A DNA stretch of 64,000 bases, taken from NCBI RefSeq assembly GCF_031834595.1, contig NZ_CP115541.1:496001-560000 (forward strand). Direction: 5' to 3'. The translations under genes and the position numbers were made by a program. This DNA comes from Stenotrophomonas oahuensis. Its GTDB lineage: Bacteria; Pseudomonadota; Gammaproteobacteria; Xanthomonadales; Xanthomonadaceae. The stretch's first letter is position 1, and every line of letters starts with the position of its first letter. Below are positions 25,225 to 34,068 of the stretch, piece after piece. The notes beneath the pieces were generated by a model. It saw only the letters and a list, made by a program, of their open reading frames with translations. It searched no databases and was not told the origin of the DNA.

Positions 25225-27261
25225 TCACGCCGGCAGCTTGAAGTCGGCAACCGAGCGGCGCAGGTCGGCCGCCAGCTGTGCCAAATGACCGATCGACTCG
25301 GCGGTCTGTCCCGCACCCTGCGAGGTCTGGCCGGTAATCTGACGGATCACGCCCATGGTGCGGGTGATGTCCGATGCGGCCGACGACTGCTGCTGCGCGG
25401 CGATGGAGATGTTTTTAATGAGGTTGTTGAGCGCGTTGGACACGCGTTCAATTTCGGTCAGTGCGGTGCCGGCGTCTTCAGCCAGGCGTGCACCGGACAC
25501 CACTTCGGCGGTGGTCTGCTCCATCGAGCTGACCGCCTCGTTGGTATCGGCCTGAATGGCCACCACGAGGTTTTCGATGCGTCGGGTGGCACCGGAGGTG
25601 CGTTCTGCCAGGCGCTGCACTTCGTCGGCCACGACCGCGAAACCGCGACCGGCTTCACCGGCCGAGGCGGCCTGCACGGCCGCGTTCAGTGCCAGGATGT
25701 TGGTCTGCTCGGAAATGTCGTTGATCAGTTCCACGATCGAGCCGATTTCCTGCGACGACTCGCCCAGGCGCTTGATGCGCTTGGAGGTTTCCTGGATCTG
25801 GTCACGGATCTGGTCCATGCCCTGGATGGTTTCACGCACCACGCCGGCACCCTCGGCCGCGATGACCACCGAACGCTGTGCCACGTCGGCCGACTCGGCC
25901 GAGTTGCGCGACACCTGTTCAATGCTCGACGCGATTTCGCCGATGCGGTCCGACGCCGAGGTGATCTGGTTGGCCTGGTGGCCGGCCGCTTCGGCCAGCT
26001 GCATGGCAGTGGCCTGGGTTTCCTGGGTCGACACGGCGACCTTGGCCGAGGTGTCGTTGATGGTGGTTACCAGGTGGCGCAGCTCGTCCACGGCGTAGTT
26101 GATTGCGTCGGCAATCGCGCCGGTCATGTCCTCGGTCACCGAGGCCTTCACGGTCAGGTCGCCTTCACCCAGCGAGCTGATTTCGTCCAGCAGCCGCATG
26201 ATCGCCTGCTGGTTGCGGCTGTTGAATTCCACCTGGGTCTGGTAACGCAGTTCCTGCTCGCGCGAGCGGCTGCGCACCGAGCTGCTGACGAAGCCGATGA
26301 TGGCGATCAGCGACAGCGCACCGGACACCACGCCCAGCCAGAAATTCGGGAACAGACGGGTGTCGCGCACCGAGCCGAACGAGGAGAAAGCGTCGAACAG
26401 CTTCTTGCTGTCGTCCAGCATCTTGGTCGAGCCCGCGGTCAGGGCTGCGGCTGAAGACTGTGCCGAGAACAGCTGGCGCGAGCTGGCCAGGATTGCGTCG
26501 GCATCCTGCTTCATGGTGTCCCACTGCTTCTGCGACTGCTCCAGCGCGGCCAGTGCAGCGGCATTGCGGACCGGTGCGATGCCGAGTTCATCGTTGCCGT
26601 TACGCAGCGCATCCAGCACCTGGGTGAACACCACCGAGTCGCGCGCCAGTGCATCACCCGCGGCGGCGGCGTTGGTGCCACCTGCGCGCATTTCAGTCAC
26701 GCGGCGGGCCATCGAGCCGATCACCACCACCTGCTGCAGTGCGTTGTACACCTGCGAAGCGGGCGCACCGCTGGCGGACATCGCGCGGACCACTTCGTTC
26801 AGCTGCGCCTGCAGTGCCGGCACGCCGTTGACGAAGTTGTTGGCGTTGCCGGCCAGGGCCAGCACTGCCGGCTCGCTGGCCACCAGCTGCGAGGCACTCT
26901 TGCCCAGCGGCTCCCAGGTCTGGGTCAGCTGGTTCAGCGGACCGGCCACCGTGGTCACCGTGCCATAGCGCCCCTGCAGGCTGCTGACCGTGCTTTCAAT
27001 GCGCGACTTGGTGTCCTTGAAGGCGGTGAACGCCTGCGCGTTACCCGAGACCGCTTCACGGCCCTGGTTGGCCAGCTGCTGCGAGAGCACCTGGAGATCG
27101 GCTGCGCCGGTGCTGGCACCGGCCAGGCGGCTGCCCTGCCAGGTCGCCACACCGGTGTTCACACCGAAGGCGATCATCGACAGGGCCAGCAGACCCAACC
27201 AGAAATTGGTTCCTACCGAGCCCAGTTTGCCGGCCTTGGCGGTTTCCGAAGAAGTACTCAT
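25225..27261 (-). CDS. pilJ: Methyl-accepting chemotaxis protein PilJ
   Basis: The protein has 678 residues. A transmembrane helix lies at about 17-38 ([20 protein letters not shown]), then a periplasmic region with helical 'PilJ' repeats, and a second helix near 305-330 ([19 protein letters not shown]). HAMP-like and cytoplasmic signalling domains follow, with the conserved hairpin tip '[34 protein letters not shown]'-type sequence, quoted here only as the family hallmark. It senses pilus or surface cues and regulates ChpA. It lies 43 bp downstream of pilI. The 94-bp gap to chpA leaves no room for the methyltransferase gene pilK found here in Pseudomonas. Confidence 0.95.
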   Translation of the reverse strand: MSTSSETAKAGKLGSVGTNFWLGLLALSMIAFGVNTGVATWQGSRLAGASTGAADLQVLSQQLANQGREAVSGNAQAFTAFKDTKSRIESTVSSLQGRYGTVTTVAGPLNQLTQTWEPLGKSASQLVASEPAVLALAGNANNFVNGVPALQAQLNEVVRAMSASGAPASQVYNALQQVVVIGSMARRVTEMRAGGTNAAAAGDALARDSVVFTQVLDALRNGNDELGIAPVRNAAALAALEQSQKQWDTMKQDADAILASSRQLFSAQSSAAALTAGSTKMLDDSKKLFDAFSSFGSVRDTRLFPNFWLGVVSGALSLIAIIGFVSSSVRSRSREQELRYQTQVEFNSRNQQAIMRLLDEISSLGEGDLTVKASVTEDMTGAIADAINYAVDELRHLVTTINDTSAKVAVSTQETQATAMQLAEAAGHQANQITSASDRIGEIASSIEQVSRNSAESADVAQRSVVIAAEGAGVVRETIQGMDQIRDQIQETSKRIKRLGESSQEIGSIVELINDISEQTNILALNAAVQAASAGEAGRGFAVVADEVQRLAERTSGATRRIENLVVAIQADTNEAVSSMEQTTAEVVSGARLAEDAGTALTEIERVSNALNNLIKNISIAAQQQSSAASDITRTMGVIRQITGQTSQGAGQTAESIGHLAQLAADLRRSVADFKLPA

Positions 27262-27304
27262 CGTTCAACCTCGATCTTCAATGCAGTGAGGAAGGCAGCA
27301 GCGA

Positions 27305-27835
27305 TCAGGCCGCGGCCTGCCTGAATTCGGGGGTACGCGACAACAGGGACAGCGAGAACACGCCCCAGTCATGACCGTCGCTGTGGAACGCACGATCCAC
27401 AAAATGGGCGTAGCGACCGGCAGCGAGGTCACCGATGGCGGTGCCCTGGTCCTGGTCGAAGCTGCGCTGGCCGAACAGTTCATCGATGGTCAGCGCGACG
27501 TCGCCGCCGGCCTGACGCATGATCAGCACGCGCTGGCCTTCCTGCTGGGTGGTGCGCTCACCTTCCAGGAAGCAGCGCAGGTCCACCACCGGGAACAGGT
27601 TGCCACGCAGGTTGCCGACACCGAGCAGCCACGGATGCGCCCCCGGCACCGGGGTGACCGGCGGCATCGGCACGATTTCCACCACCTCGCGGAAGTCCGA
27701 AACCAGCCGGCGGCTGCCGACGCGGTAACCCACGCCACGCCACAGGTCCTGGGCGAACTGGCGCTCGGGCAGCTGCACCGCATGGGCCAGGCTGCGTCGT
27801 TCGTAGGCTTCAAGAATGTCGAAGGGAGAGCGCAT
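27305..27835 (-). CDS. pilI: CheW-like coupling protein PilI
   Basis: The protein has 176 residues. It begins 'MRSPFDILEAYERRSLAHAVQLPE' as PilI proteins do, and a CheW fold follows with 'VPPVTPVPGAHPWLLGVGNL'-like sequence and 'RGNLFPVVDLRCFLEG'. It links PilJ to ChpA. Its ATG overlaps the last base of the pilH stop (TGATG), so translation is probably coupled. Cytoplasmic. Confidence 0.93.
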   Translation of the reverse strand: MRSPFDILEAYERRSLAHAVQLPERQFAQDLWRGVGYRVGSRRLVSDFREVVEIVPMPPVTPVPGAHPWLLGVGNLRGNLFPVVDLRCFLEGERTTQQEGQRVLIMRQAGGDVALTIDELFGQRSFDQDQGTAIGDLAAGRYAHFVDRAFHSDGHDWGVFSLSLLSRTPEFRQAAA

Positions 27836-28203
27836 CAGGCCACCGCCACCAGTTCATTGATCCGCGCCAGCAGTTCCTCTTCGCGCGGCGGCTTGACCAT
27901 GTAGTCGCTGGCCCCTTGGCGCAGCCCCCAGGCGCGGTCGGTGTCCATGGCCTTGGTGCTGACAATGATCACCGGGATGTCCTTGGTGGCCGCGTCGCGC
28001 TTGAGCCCACGCGTCGCCTGGAAACCGCTCATGCCAGGCAGGACCACGTCCATGAGCACAAGCTGCGGTGCACATTCGTGCACCAGCTTGACGCCGTCCT
28101 CGGCATTGTCTGCGACCAGTACTTCATGCCCGGCCTTTTCCAGCCATTGCGTGAACACCGCCCGGTCGGTCGGTGAATCCTCGATCAGAACGATACGAGC
28201 CAT
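27835..28203 (-). CDS. pilH: Response regulator PilH
   Basis: This single receiver domain of 122 residues has acidic pocket residues E8-D9, acceptor D52 (VLMDVVLPGMSG) and Lys103 (YMVKP). PilH acts downstream of ChpA in pilus retraction control and may drain phosphate from PilG. It lies 18 bp after pilG and overlaps pilI by 1 bp. All catalytic residues are intact. Confidence 0.94.
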   Translation of the reverse strand: MARIVLIEDSPTDRAVFTQWLEKAGHEVLVADNAEDGVKLVHECAPQLVLMDVVLPGMSGFQATRGLKRDAATKDIPVIIVSTKAMDTDRAWGLRQGASDYMVKPPREEELLARINELVAVA

Positions 28204-28221
28204 TGTGCCTTTCCCCCCTGG

Positions 28222-28632
28222 TCAGGCGTTTACGTATGTGCGGATGGCACCCAGCAGTTCTTCCCGCGTGAAAGGCTTGGTCAGGTACTGCTCCGAGCCC
28301 ACGATGCGCCCACGCGCCTTGTCGAACAGGCCGTCCTTGGAGGACAGCATGATCACCGGCGTGGACTTGAACAGCTGGTTGCCCTTGATCAGCGCGCAGG
28401 TCTGATAGCCGTCAAGGCGCGGCATCATGATGTCCACGAAGATGATGTGCGGCTGTTGGTCGGCGATCTTGGCCAACGCCTCGAAACCATCGGTCGCGGT
28501 CACCACCTCGCAGCCTTCGCGCTTGAGCAGTGTTTCAGCGGTCCTGCGAATGGTCTTCGAATCGTCGATGACCATGACTCTCAACCCTTCGAGCCCTGCG
28601 AGTTCCCCACCCGCAGCCATGTTTTCAGTCAT
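28222..28632 (-). CDS. pilG: Response regulator PilG
   Basis: This single receiver of 136 residues follows a short N-terminal lead (MTENMAAGGELAGLEG). Acidic pair D23-D24, acceptor D67 (IIFVDIMMPRLDG) and Lys119 (LTKPF) are present. PilG promotes pilus extension in Pseudomonas. First gene of the pil-chp operon, with an AAAGG ribosome site before ATG 28632 and a good promoter upstream; an in-frame extension to 28956 would cross that promoter. Confidence 0.94.
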   Translation of the reverse strand: MTENMAAGGELAGLEGLRVMVIDDSKTIRRTAETLLKREGCEVVTATDGFEALAKIADQQPHIIFVDIMMPRLDGYQTCALIKGNQLFKSTPVIMLSSKDGLFDKARGRIVGSEQYLTKPFTREELLGAIRTYVNA

Positions 28633-28692
28633 TACCTTTCCCCGAGCGCGCGACGCTTGTGCCTGGTGATTCGACGTCGCTGCGAAAGCGTA

Positions 28693-28721
28693 TCTATATC
28701 CCACCGGGCCTCCGGCATCAA
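28693..28721 (-). promoter_or_regulatory. Promoter of the pil-chp operon
   Basis: The -35 is TTGATG (28716-28721), the -10 is TATAGA (28693-28698) and the spacer is 17 bp, about 60 bp before the pilG start. All seven genes downstream are tightly packed, so this probably drives the whole operon. Confidence 0.65.
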
Positions 28722-28882
28722 GGGTCTGGCGTGCAGCCCAAGCCACTCGCGCCCCCGCCCGACCGTAGCACCCCCGAACTGCGCAAACCGTGAAGGTGGC
28801 AAACGCAGCGTTCCGCCCAGTCAGGGAAGCCGTCGGGGCCCGATTGAAGCTACCATCAGCGCCTGCCCGCCAGGTTGTGACC

Positions 28883-29833
28883 ATGCCGTTGAACGTCATC
28901 GTGGTGATGGATCCCATCGCCCACATCAAGATCGCCAAGGACACCACGTTCGCCATGCTGCTGGAGGCCCAGCGCCGTGGCCATGCCCTGCACTACGTCA
29001 GCCCCGGAGGACTGGCCCTGCGCGATGGCGTGGCCGTGGCCCGCACCGCGCCCCTGCAGGTCCGCGACGACAAGGCCGACTGGTTCACCCTGGGCGAGTT
29101 CAGCCAGACAACCTTCGGCCCCGGCCAGGTGGTGCTGATGCGCAAGGACCCCCCGGTCGACGCCGAATTCATCTACGACACCCAGGTGCTGGCAGTGGCC
29201 CAGCAGGCCGGGGCGCTGGTGGTCAACGACCCGCAGGGCCTGCGCGACTACAACGAAAAGCTGGCCGCCCTGCTGTTCCCGCAGTGCTGCCCGCCGACCC
29301 TGGTCAGCCGCCGCCACGCCGACCTGAAGGCCTTCGTGCTCGAACACGGCCAGGCGGTGCTGAAGCCGCTGGACGGCATGGGCGGGCGCTCGATCTTCCG
29401 CAGCGGCAGCGGCGACCCGAACCTGAATGTAATTCTGGAAACGTTGACCGACGGCGAGCGCAAGCTGGCCCTGGCGCAGAAGTTCATCCCCGATATCACG
29501 GCCGGTGACAAGCGCATCCTGCTGGTCGATGGCGAACCGGTGGATTACTGTCTGGCCCGCATCCCGCAGGGAGACGAGTTCCGCGGCAATCTGGCCGCCG
29601 GCGGCCGCGGCGAAGGCCGCCCGCTGAGCGAGCGCGACCGCTGGATCGCTGCACAGGTCGGCCCGGAAATGAAACGCCGCGGCATGCGATTCGTCGGCCT
29701 GGACGTGATCGGTGACTACCTCACCGAAGTGAATGTCACCAGCCCTACCTGCGTGCGCGAACTGGACGCCCAGTTCGGTCTGAACATCGCCGGCACCCTG
29801 TTCGACGCCATCGAGGCCAGCCTGCCACGATGA
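28883..29833 (+). CDS. gshB: Glutathione synthetase
   Basis: The protein has 316 residues and joins gamma-glutamylcysteine to glycine using ATP. The start MPLNVIVVMDPIAHIKIAKD is the classic GshB N-terminus, so ATG 28883 is preferred over the in-frame start at 28790. ATP-grasp motifs include 'VLKPLDGMGGRSIFR', 'QKFIPDITAGDKRILLVDGEP' and 'FVGLDVIGDYLTEVNVTSPT'. It is divergent from pilG and overlaps the TonB-like gene by 4 bp (ATGA). The tonB-gshB-pilG neighbourhood is the same as in Pseudomonas. Confidence 0.96.
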   Translation: MPLNVIVVMDPIAHIKIAKDTTFAMLLEAQRRGHALHYVSPGGLALRDGVAVARTAPLQVRDDKADWFTLGEFSQTTFGPGQVVLMRKDPPVDAEFIYDTQVLAVAQQAGALVVNDPQGLRDYNEKLAALLFPQCCPPTLVSRRHADLKAFVLEHGQAVLKPLDGMGGRSIFRSGSGDPNLNVILETLTDGERKLALAQKFIPDITAGDKRILLVDGEPVDYCLARIPQGDEFRGNLAAGGRGEGRPLSERDRWIAAQVGPEMKRRGMRFVGLDVIGDYLTEVNVTSPTCVRELDAQFGLNIAGTLFDAIEASLPR

Positions 29834-30717
29834 CTGCGACGGCCGCCCCCCTGCTGCCCCACCAGACCCGCGAGTCGCAGCGACTGGGGGCGACGCTCGC
29901 GCTGTCGGCGCTGGTCCACGGCCTGCTGATTCTGGGCGTTGGCTTTGCGGTCAGCGACAAGGCCGCACTGGTGCCGACGCTGGACGTGATCTTCAGCCAG
30001 ACCCAAACCGCGCTGACCCCGAAACAGGCGGACTTCCTGGCCCAGGCCAACCAGCAGGGCGGCGGTGACCACGACACCGCGCAGCGTCCGCGCGACAACC
30101 AGACCGGGATCGTGCCGCAGCCGCAGGCCGGGCTTTCACCGGTACCGCAGCAACGACAGGACGCAGCCCGTCCGCCGCCGCCCCAGGCACGGGTGGTCGC
30201 CACCCGCAACAGCCCGGACACCGTGGCGGACGCGCAGTCACAGCCCCTGCCGGAGGAGCCGCGACCCGACGCACCGATGACCGCGCGCGAGCAGCGCGAT
30301 GCCGAGATGGCGCGCCTGGCCGCGGAGGTCCACCTGCGCTCGGCGCAGTACGCCAAGCGCCCGAACCGCAAATTCGTTTCCGCCAGCACCCGCGAGTACG
30401 CCTACGCCAACTACCTGCGCGCCTGGGTCGACCGCGCCGAGCGCGTCGGCAATCTGAACTATCCGGACGAGGCACGGCAGCGCCGGCTGGGCGGCCAGGT
30501 GGTGATCACCGTGGGCGTGCGCCGCGACGGCAGCGTGGAAAGCGCGCGCATCCTGCGCAGCAGCGGCACCCCGCTGCTGGATGAAGCCGCACTCCGCGTG
30601 GTACGCCTCGCCCAGCCCTACCCGCCCCTGCCGGAGAGCAAGGACGACGTGGATATTCTGCAGGTCACGCGGACCTGGATGTTCCTGCCGGGTGGTGAGT
30701 TGCGCGACGACCGGTAG
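29830..30717 (+). CDS. TonB-family energy transducer
   Basis: The protein has 295 residues: a membrane anchor at about 21-41 (ATLALSALVHGLLILGVGFAV), a long Pro/Gln/Arg-rich periplasmic stalk, and a TonB C-terminal fold from about 205 ('LNYPDEARQRRLGGQVVITVGVRRDGS', then 'SSGTPLLDEAALRVVRLAQPYPPLP'). It resembles TonB3 of Pseudomonas, which lies beside gshB and pilG and has been linked to twitching motility. No exbBD is nearby. The stop codon TAG is the TAG of a REP GTAG head. Confidence 0.85.
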   Translation: MTATAAPLLPHQTRESQRLGATLALSALVHGLLILGVGFAVSDKAALVPTLDVIFSQTQTALTPKQADFLAQANQQGGGDHDTAQRPRDNQTGIVPQPQAGLSPVPQQRQDAARPPPPQARVVATRNSPDTVADAQSQPLPEEPRPDAPMTAREQRDAEMARLAAEVHLRSAQYAKRPNRKFVSASTREYAYANYLRAWVDRAERVGNLNYPDEARQRRLGGQVVITVGVRRDGSVESARILRSSGTPLLDEAALRVVRLAQPYPPLPESKDDVDILQVTRTWMFLPGGELRDDR

Positions 30718-30736
30718 GGACACGCCATGCGTGTCC
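30714..30736 (+). repeat. SMAG-like REP whose GTAG supplies the tonB-like stop codon
   Basis: GTAG at 30714-30717 is followed by the 8-bp perfect stem GGACACGC-CAT-GCGTGTCC. The TAG at 30715-30717 is the in-frame stop of the upstream gene. Confidence 0.75.
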
Positions 30737-30739
30737 GCG

Positions 30740-30754
30740 GGGTAATGATTACCC
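30740..30754. other. Small palindrome GGGTAAT-G-ATTACCC at the tsaB end
   Basis: A 7-bp perfect palindrome contains the tsaB stop codon. It has no T tract and lies directly after the REP hairpin. Its role is unknown. Confidence 0.3.
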
Positions 30755-31453
30755 TTGCTTGGCGGCGCGCGCGGCCTGCTGTTCAACCAGGGTCAGGGCG
30801 ACGTTGTTGCGCAGGTAGGCAGGCTCAACCCGCTCAGGCGCGGTGACCTCGCCGCGCTCGAACATCGGCACTGCCAACGCCAGCACATCAGAGGCGCGCG
30901 GCAATGCCTGCGCATCCACGCCGTCCAGTTGATCTGCCAGGCGAGTGGCCAGCAGGCCGTCCGCCGCTCCGAAGCCGGTGCCCACCCCGAACCAGCGGCT
31001 GCCGTCAGGCAGCTCCACCGCGTCCGGAGCGCACACGACCTCCTCGCCCTGCAACTGCCACACGCCGTCCACCCGCACCTGTCGGGCCACATAGACCTCA
31101 CCCATGCGTGCGTCGATGCTGCTGAGCACCTGGTCATGCCCCGCCGGCGCGCGCAGCGCCAGGGCCTGCAGGGTGGAGACCGGAATCAGCGGACGGTCCA
31201 GCGCCAGCGCGATGCCCTGGGCAATGGCAATGGCCAGACGAACACCGGTGAATGCGCCGGGCCCGCGGCCCAATGCGATTGCATCCAGCTGCGAACGCGC
31301 CACGCCCGCCTCTGCCAGCAGCTGCTCGGCCCAGGGCAGGCTCAGCTCGGCATGACGACGCGGAGCCAGCTCGAAGCGCTCATGCACCTGGCCGTCCACG
31401 TAGACGGCAACGGAACAGGCTTCGGTGGCGGTTTCAAAGGCGAGCAGTTTCAT
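30749..31453 (-). CDS. tsaB: tRNA threonylcarbamoyladenosine biosynthesis protein TsaB
   Basis: The protein has 234 residues. TsaB partners TsaD and TsaE in making the t6A37 modification of ANN-decoding tRNAs. The ASKHA-fold start 'MKLLAFETATEACSVAVYVDGQVHERFELAPRRHAE' and 'DAIALGRGPGAFTGVRLAIAIAQGIALAL' are diagnostic, quoted here as family landmarks. ATG 31453 is chosen because the longer frame to 31633 adds only low-quality residues and overlaps the helicase. It lies 16 bp downstream of the helicase gene. Confidence 0.95.
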   Translation of the reverse strand: MKLLAFETATEACSVAVYVDGQVHERFELAPRRHAELSLPWAEQLLAEAGVARSQLDAIALGRGPGAFTGVRLAIAIAQGIALALDRPLIPVSTLQALALRAPAGHDQVLSSIDARMGEVYVARQVRVDGVWQLQGEEVVCAPDAVELPDGSRWFGVGTGFGAADGLLATRLADQLDGVDAQALPRASDVLALAVPMFERGEVTAPERVEPAYLRNNVALTLVEQQAARAAKQG

Positions 31454-31469
31454 GGGCACGGCGGCGTGG

Positions 31470-33509
31470 TCAGAACAGGGAGGTCGGGAACGGAGCATCG
31501 GCACTGTCGGCGGCATGCACCGGGTCCGGCCCGGAAGCGACGGGTGCCCATTGTGGCGCAAAGAAGGCCTGGACATCGGCCAGCGCCCGCGTACGGCGGA
31601 ACGGCGGCAACGAATCCATGAAGATCCGCCCATAGCCGCGCGTGGTCAGGCGCGGGTCGCACAGCACCAGCACGCCCCGATCGGTCTCACTGCGGATCAG
31701 CCGTCCCACACCCTGCTTGAGCGCGATGACCGCCTGCGGCAGCTGCTCGTCGCGGAACGGATTGCCCCCGTCGCGACGGATCGCCTCCAGCCGCGCCTCG
31801 AACACCGGGTCATCCGGCGCGGCAAACGGCAGCTTGTCGATCACCACCACGCTCAGGGCGTCACCGACCACGTCCACGCCTTCGCGGAAGCTGGCCGACC
31901 CCAGCAGCACGCCATTACCTGAGTCGCGGAACCGTTGCAGCAGCGTGGCGCGCGGTGCCTCACCCTGTACGAACAGCGGCCACGGGCCGTCGCGCAGCGC
32001 CTCGGCCGCCTCGCGCAGCGCGCGATGCGAGGCGAACAACAGGAATGCGCGCCCCTCCGAGGCCTGCAGCACGGGGGTCAGCGCCGCGATCAGCGCGGTG
32101 CCAAAGCCGCGCGCGGCCGGGTCCGGCAAGCCGGTGGGCAGGTAACACAGGGCCTGTCGTTCCCAATCGAACGGGCTGGGCTGCAGCAGCGTAATCGGGT
32201 CTTCCAGACCCAGGCGCTGGGCGATGTGCTCGAAGTGACCATCCACCGTCAGCGTCGCGGAGGTGAACACCCAGGCGGCCATGGAACGCTGGCGATGTTC
32301 GCGCAACGGCCCGGACACATCCATCGGCGTGCGCTGGCAGCGGAAGCCGCGCGGGGTGAGCTCGTACCAGAGCACGTCCCCACTGTCTGGCGGTGGGGCC
32401 GGATCGGCTTCGAAATCCAGCAGCGGCGCGTCCTCGCCCAACCAACGTGAAAGGCGCGACACCGCCTCCACCGCGCGCGCGCGGCAGGCATCCAATCCAG
32501 GCGAGGCCTCGCGTACGCCGTCCAGCACATCGCGCAGGCCCACCAGAGCGCTCATCGCGGCATCGAAACCGTCGCGCACCTGCGGTACCGCCAACGCCCG
32601 CCACTGGGTGCCGCGCCCGGGCAGGCCTTCCATCGCCGTGCGCAGTTCGCGCAGGGTCTGCTCAAGGGTGCCCGCCGGCCCCTGCAACGCGGCCTGTGCG
32701 CCGGCCACGCTGCGACTTTCGGCCAGGCAGTCGCGGGCCAGCTCCTGCCACGGCCGCATGCCGAAGCCCTCACCAAAGAAGTTGGCGGCCAGCTCCGGCA
32801 ACTGGTGGGCCTCGTCGATCACAAACGCCTGCGCGCCCGGCAGGATCTCGCCGAAGCCTTCCTGCTTCAATGCCAGGTCGGCCAGCAGCAGGTGATGGTT
32901 GACCACCACCACATCGGCGGCCTGCGCCCGTTGCCGCGCCTGCACCACGAAGCAGTCCGACCAGAACGGGCAGTCGGTGCCGAGGCAGTTATCCACCGTG
33001 GAGGTCACCAGCGGGAGCAGCGGCGAATCTTCCGGCAAGGCATCCAGTTCGGCCATGTCGCCGTGCTGGGTGCGCCCCGACCATGCCAGGATGCGCTGAA
33101 ACTGGGCCACCTGCTCCAGATTGCTGAAACGCGGCTCGCCGCGTGCCTGCTGCAGGCGATAGCGGCACAGGTAGTTGGCGCGCCCTTTCAGCAGCGCACT
33201 GCTGTGGCCTACACCCAACGCCGCACGCACGCGCGGCAGATCGCGATGGTAAAGCTGGTCCTGCAGCGCCCGGGTACCGGTGGAGATGATGATCTTCAGC
33301 CCCGACAGCAAGGCCGGCACGAGATAGGCAAAGGTCTTGCCGGTGCCGGTACCGGCTTCGGCCAGCAGCACGTCACGCTGTTCGAACGCGTCGGCGATGG
33401 CGGCGGTCAGTCGCAGCTGCGCGGGGCGGGCGACAAAGGCATCCAGGTGGCTGGCAAGCGCGCCGCCCTCGCTGAGCGCATCGCGGCTGGCATGGGCAAG
33501 ACCGATCAT
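31470..33509 (-). CDS. yoaA: DinG/YoaA-type iron-sulfur ATP-dependent DNA helicase
   Basis: This superfamily 2 helicase of the XPD/DinG group has 679 residues. The Walker A is AEAGTGTGKT (51-59) and the DEAH box is 'VIDEAHQLPE'. The four-cysteine iron-sulfur motif is formed by 'NYLCRYRL' and 'CLGTDCPFWSDC'. Motifs 'IISTGTRALQDQL', 'FTSATL' and the C-terminal 'QGVGRLIRSETDRG' complete it. Such enzymes unwind forked or damaged DNA; length and layout fit YoaA better than the longer DinG. No exonuclease domain is present. It is probably co-transcribed with tsaB. Confidence 0.92.
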   Translation of the reverse strand: MIGLAHASRDALSEGGALASHLDAFVARPAQLRLTAAIADAFEQRDVLLAEAGTGTGKTFAYLVPALLSGLKIIISTGTRALQDQLYHRDLPRVRAALGVGHSSALLKGRANYLCRYRLQQARGEPRFSNLEQVAQFQRILAWSGRTQHGDMAELDALPEDSPLLPLVTSTVDNCLGTDCPFWSDCFVVQARQRAQAADVVVVNHHLLLADLALKQEGFGEILPGAQAFVIDEAHQLPELAANFFGEGFGMRPWQELARDCLAESRSVAGAQAALQGPAGTLEQTLRELRTAMEGLPGRGTQWRALAVPQVRDGFDAAMSALVGLRDVLDGVREASPGLDACRARAVEAVSRLSRWLGEDAPLLDFEADPAPPPDSGDVLWYELTPRGFRCQRTPMDVSGPLREHRQRSMAAWVFTSATLTVDGHFEHIAQRLGLEDPITLLQPSPFDWERQALCYLPTGLPDPAARGFGTALIAALTPVLQASEGRAFLLFASHRALREAAEALRDGPWPLFVQGEAPRATLLQRFRDSGNGVLLGSASFREGVDVVGDALSVVVIDKLPFAAPDDPVFEARLEAIRRDGGNPFRDEQLPQAVIALKQGVGRLIRSETDRGVLVLCDPRLTTRGYGRIFMDSLPPFRRTRALADVQAFFAPQWAPVASGPDPVHAADSADAPFPTSLF

Positions 33510-33527
33510 GCCGCCATTGTACGGGGG

Positions 33528-34046
33528 TCAATACCGCTTGATGCCGGGCACCGTGCAGCCTTCGATCTGGGCGTGGGCGGAAACGGCATTTTCCTGCTCA
33601 CCCCGCGCCAGGCGCGACTGCTCGATCGTCGCCCAGTGACGACGGCACAGCGGACCGGTCTTCGAACCCAGCTCCACCGCTTTGTGCGCCAGCATTTCGG
33701 CCTGCGCCCAATCGGCCTGCAACAACGCCACCTCGGCGCGCTCCTGCAGCACCGCCGGGTCGCCTTCGGACACCTGCAGGGCCTGGTCCAGCGCCTGTGC
33801 CGCACCGGCCAGATCACCGGCCTGGCGTTTACCCTGCGCGACCACGCGCAGGTCTTCCACAGCGCCGTCGCGCAGCGGTTGCACGTCCAGCTCGGTGTCG
33901 TCCTTGCCGGCAGCGGCGTCCACCGCCGCCAGGCGTTGCGCTGGTGATGTGGTGTCCACCGGCTTGACCGGGGCGGTGGAAGACACGCAACCGGCGAGGA
34001 TCAGTGCGGAAGCGGAAGCGAAAACAAGAAGCGGGAGACGGTTCAT
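33528..34046 (-). CDS. TPR-type lipoprotein next to mrcB, candidate PBP1b activator (LpoP-like)
   Basis: The protein has 172 residues. The signal peptide ends in a lipobox (LILAGC, Cys20), and Ser-Ser at +2 points to the outer membrane. After a spacer come helical TPR-like repeats ('AQGKRQAGDLAGAAQALDQALQVSEGDP', then 'LLQADWAQAEMLAHKAVELG'), and two cysteines lie near the C-terminus. It starts 22 bp after the mrcB stop on the same strand. In Pseudomonas a TPR lipoprotein in the same position, LpoP, activates PBP1b. The match in layout is good but I cannot measure sequence similarity, so the role is inference. Confidence 0.75.
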   Translation of the reverse strand: MNRLPLLVFASASALILAGCVSSTAPVKPVDTTSPAQRLAAVDAAAGKDDTELDVQPLRDGAVEDLRVVAQGKRQAGDLAGAAQALDQALQVSEGDPAVLQERAEVALLQADWAQAEMLAHKAVELGSKTGPLCRRHWATIEQSRLARGEQENAVSAHAQIEGCTVPGIKRY

Positions 34047-34068
34047 GCGCAGCGACCTCAAAAACGAC

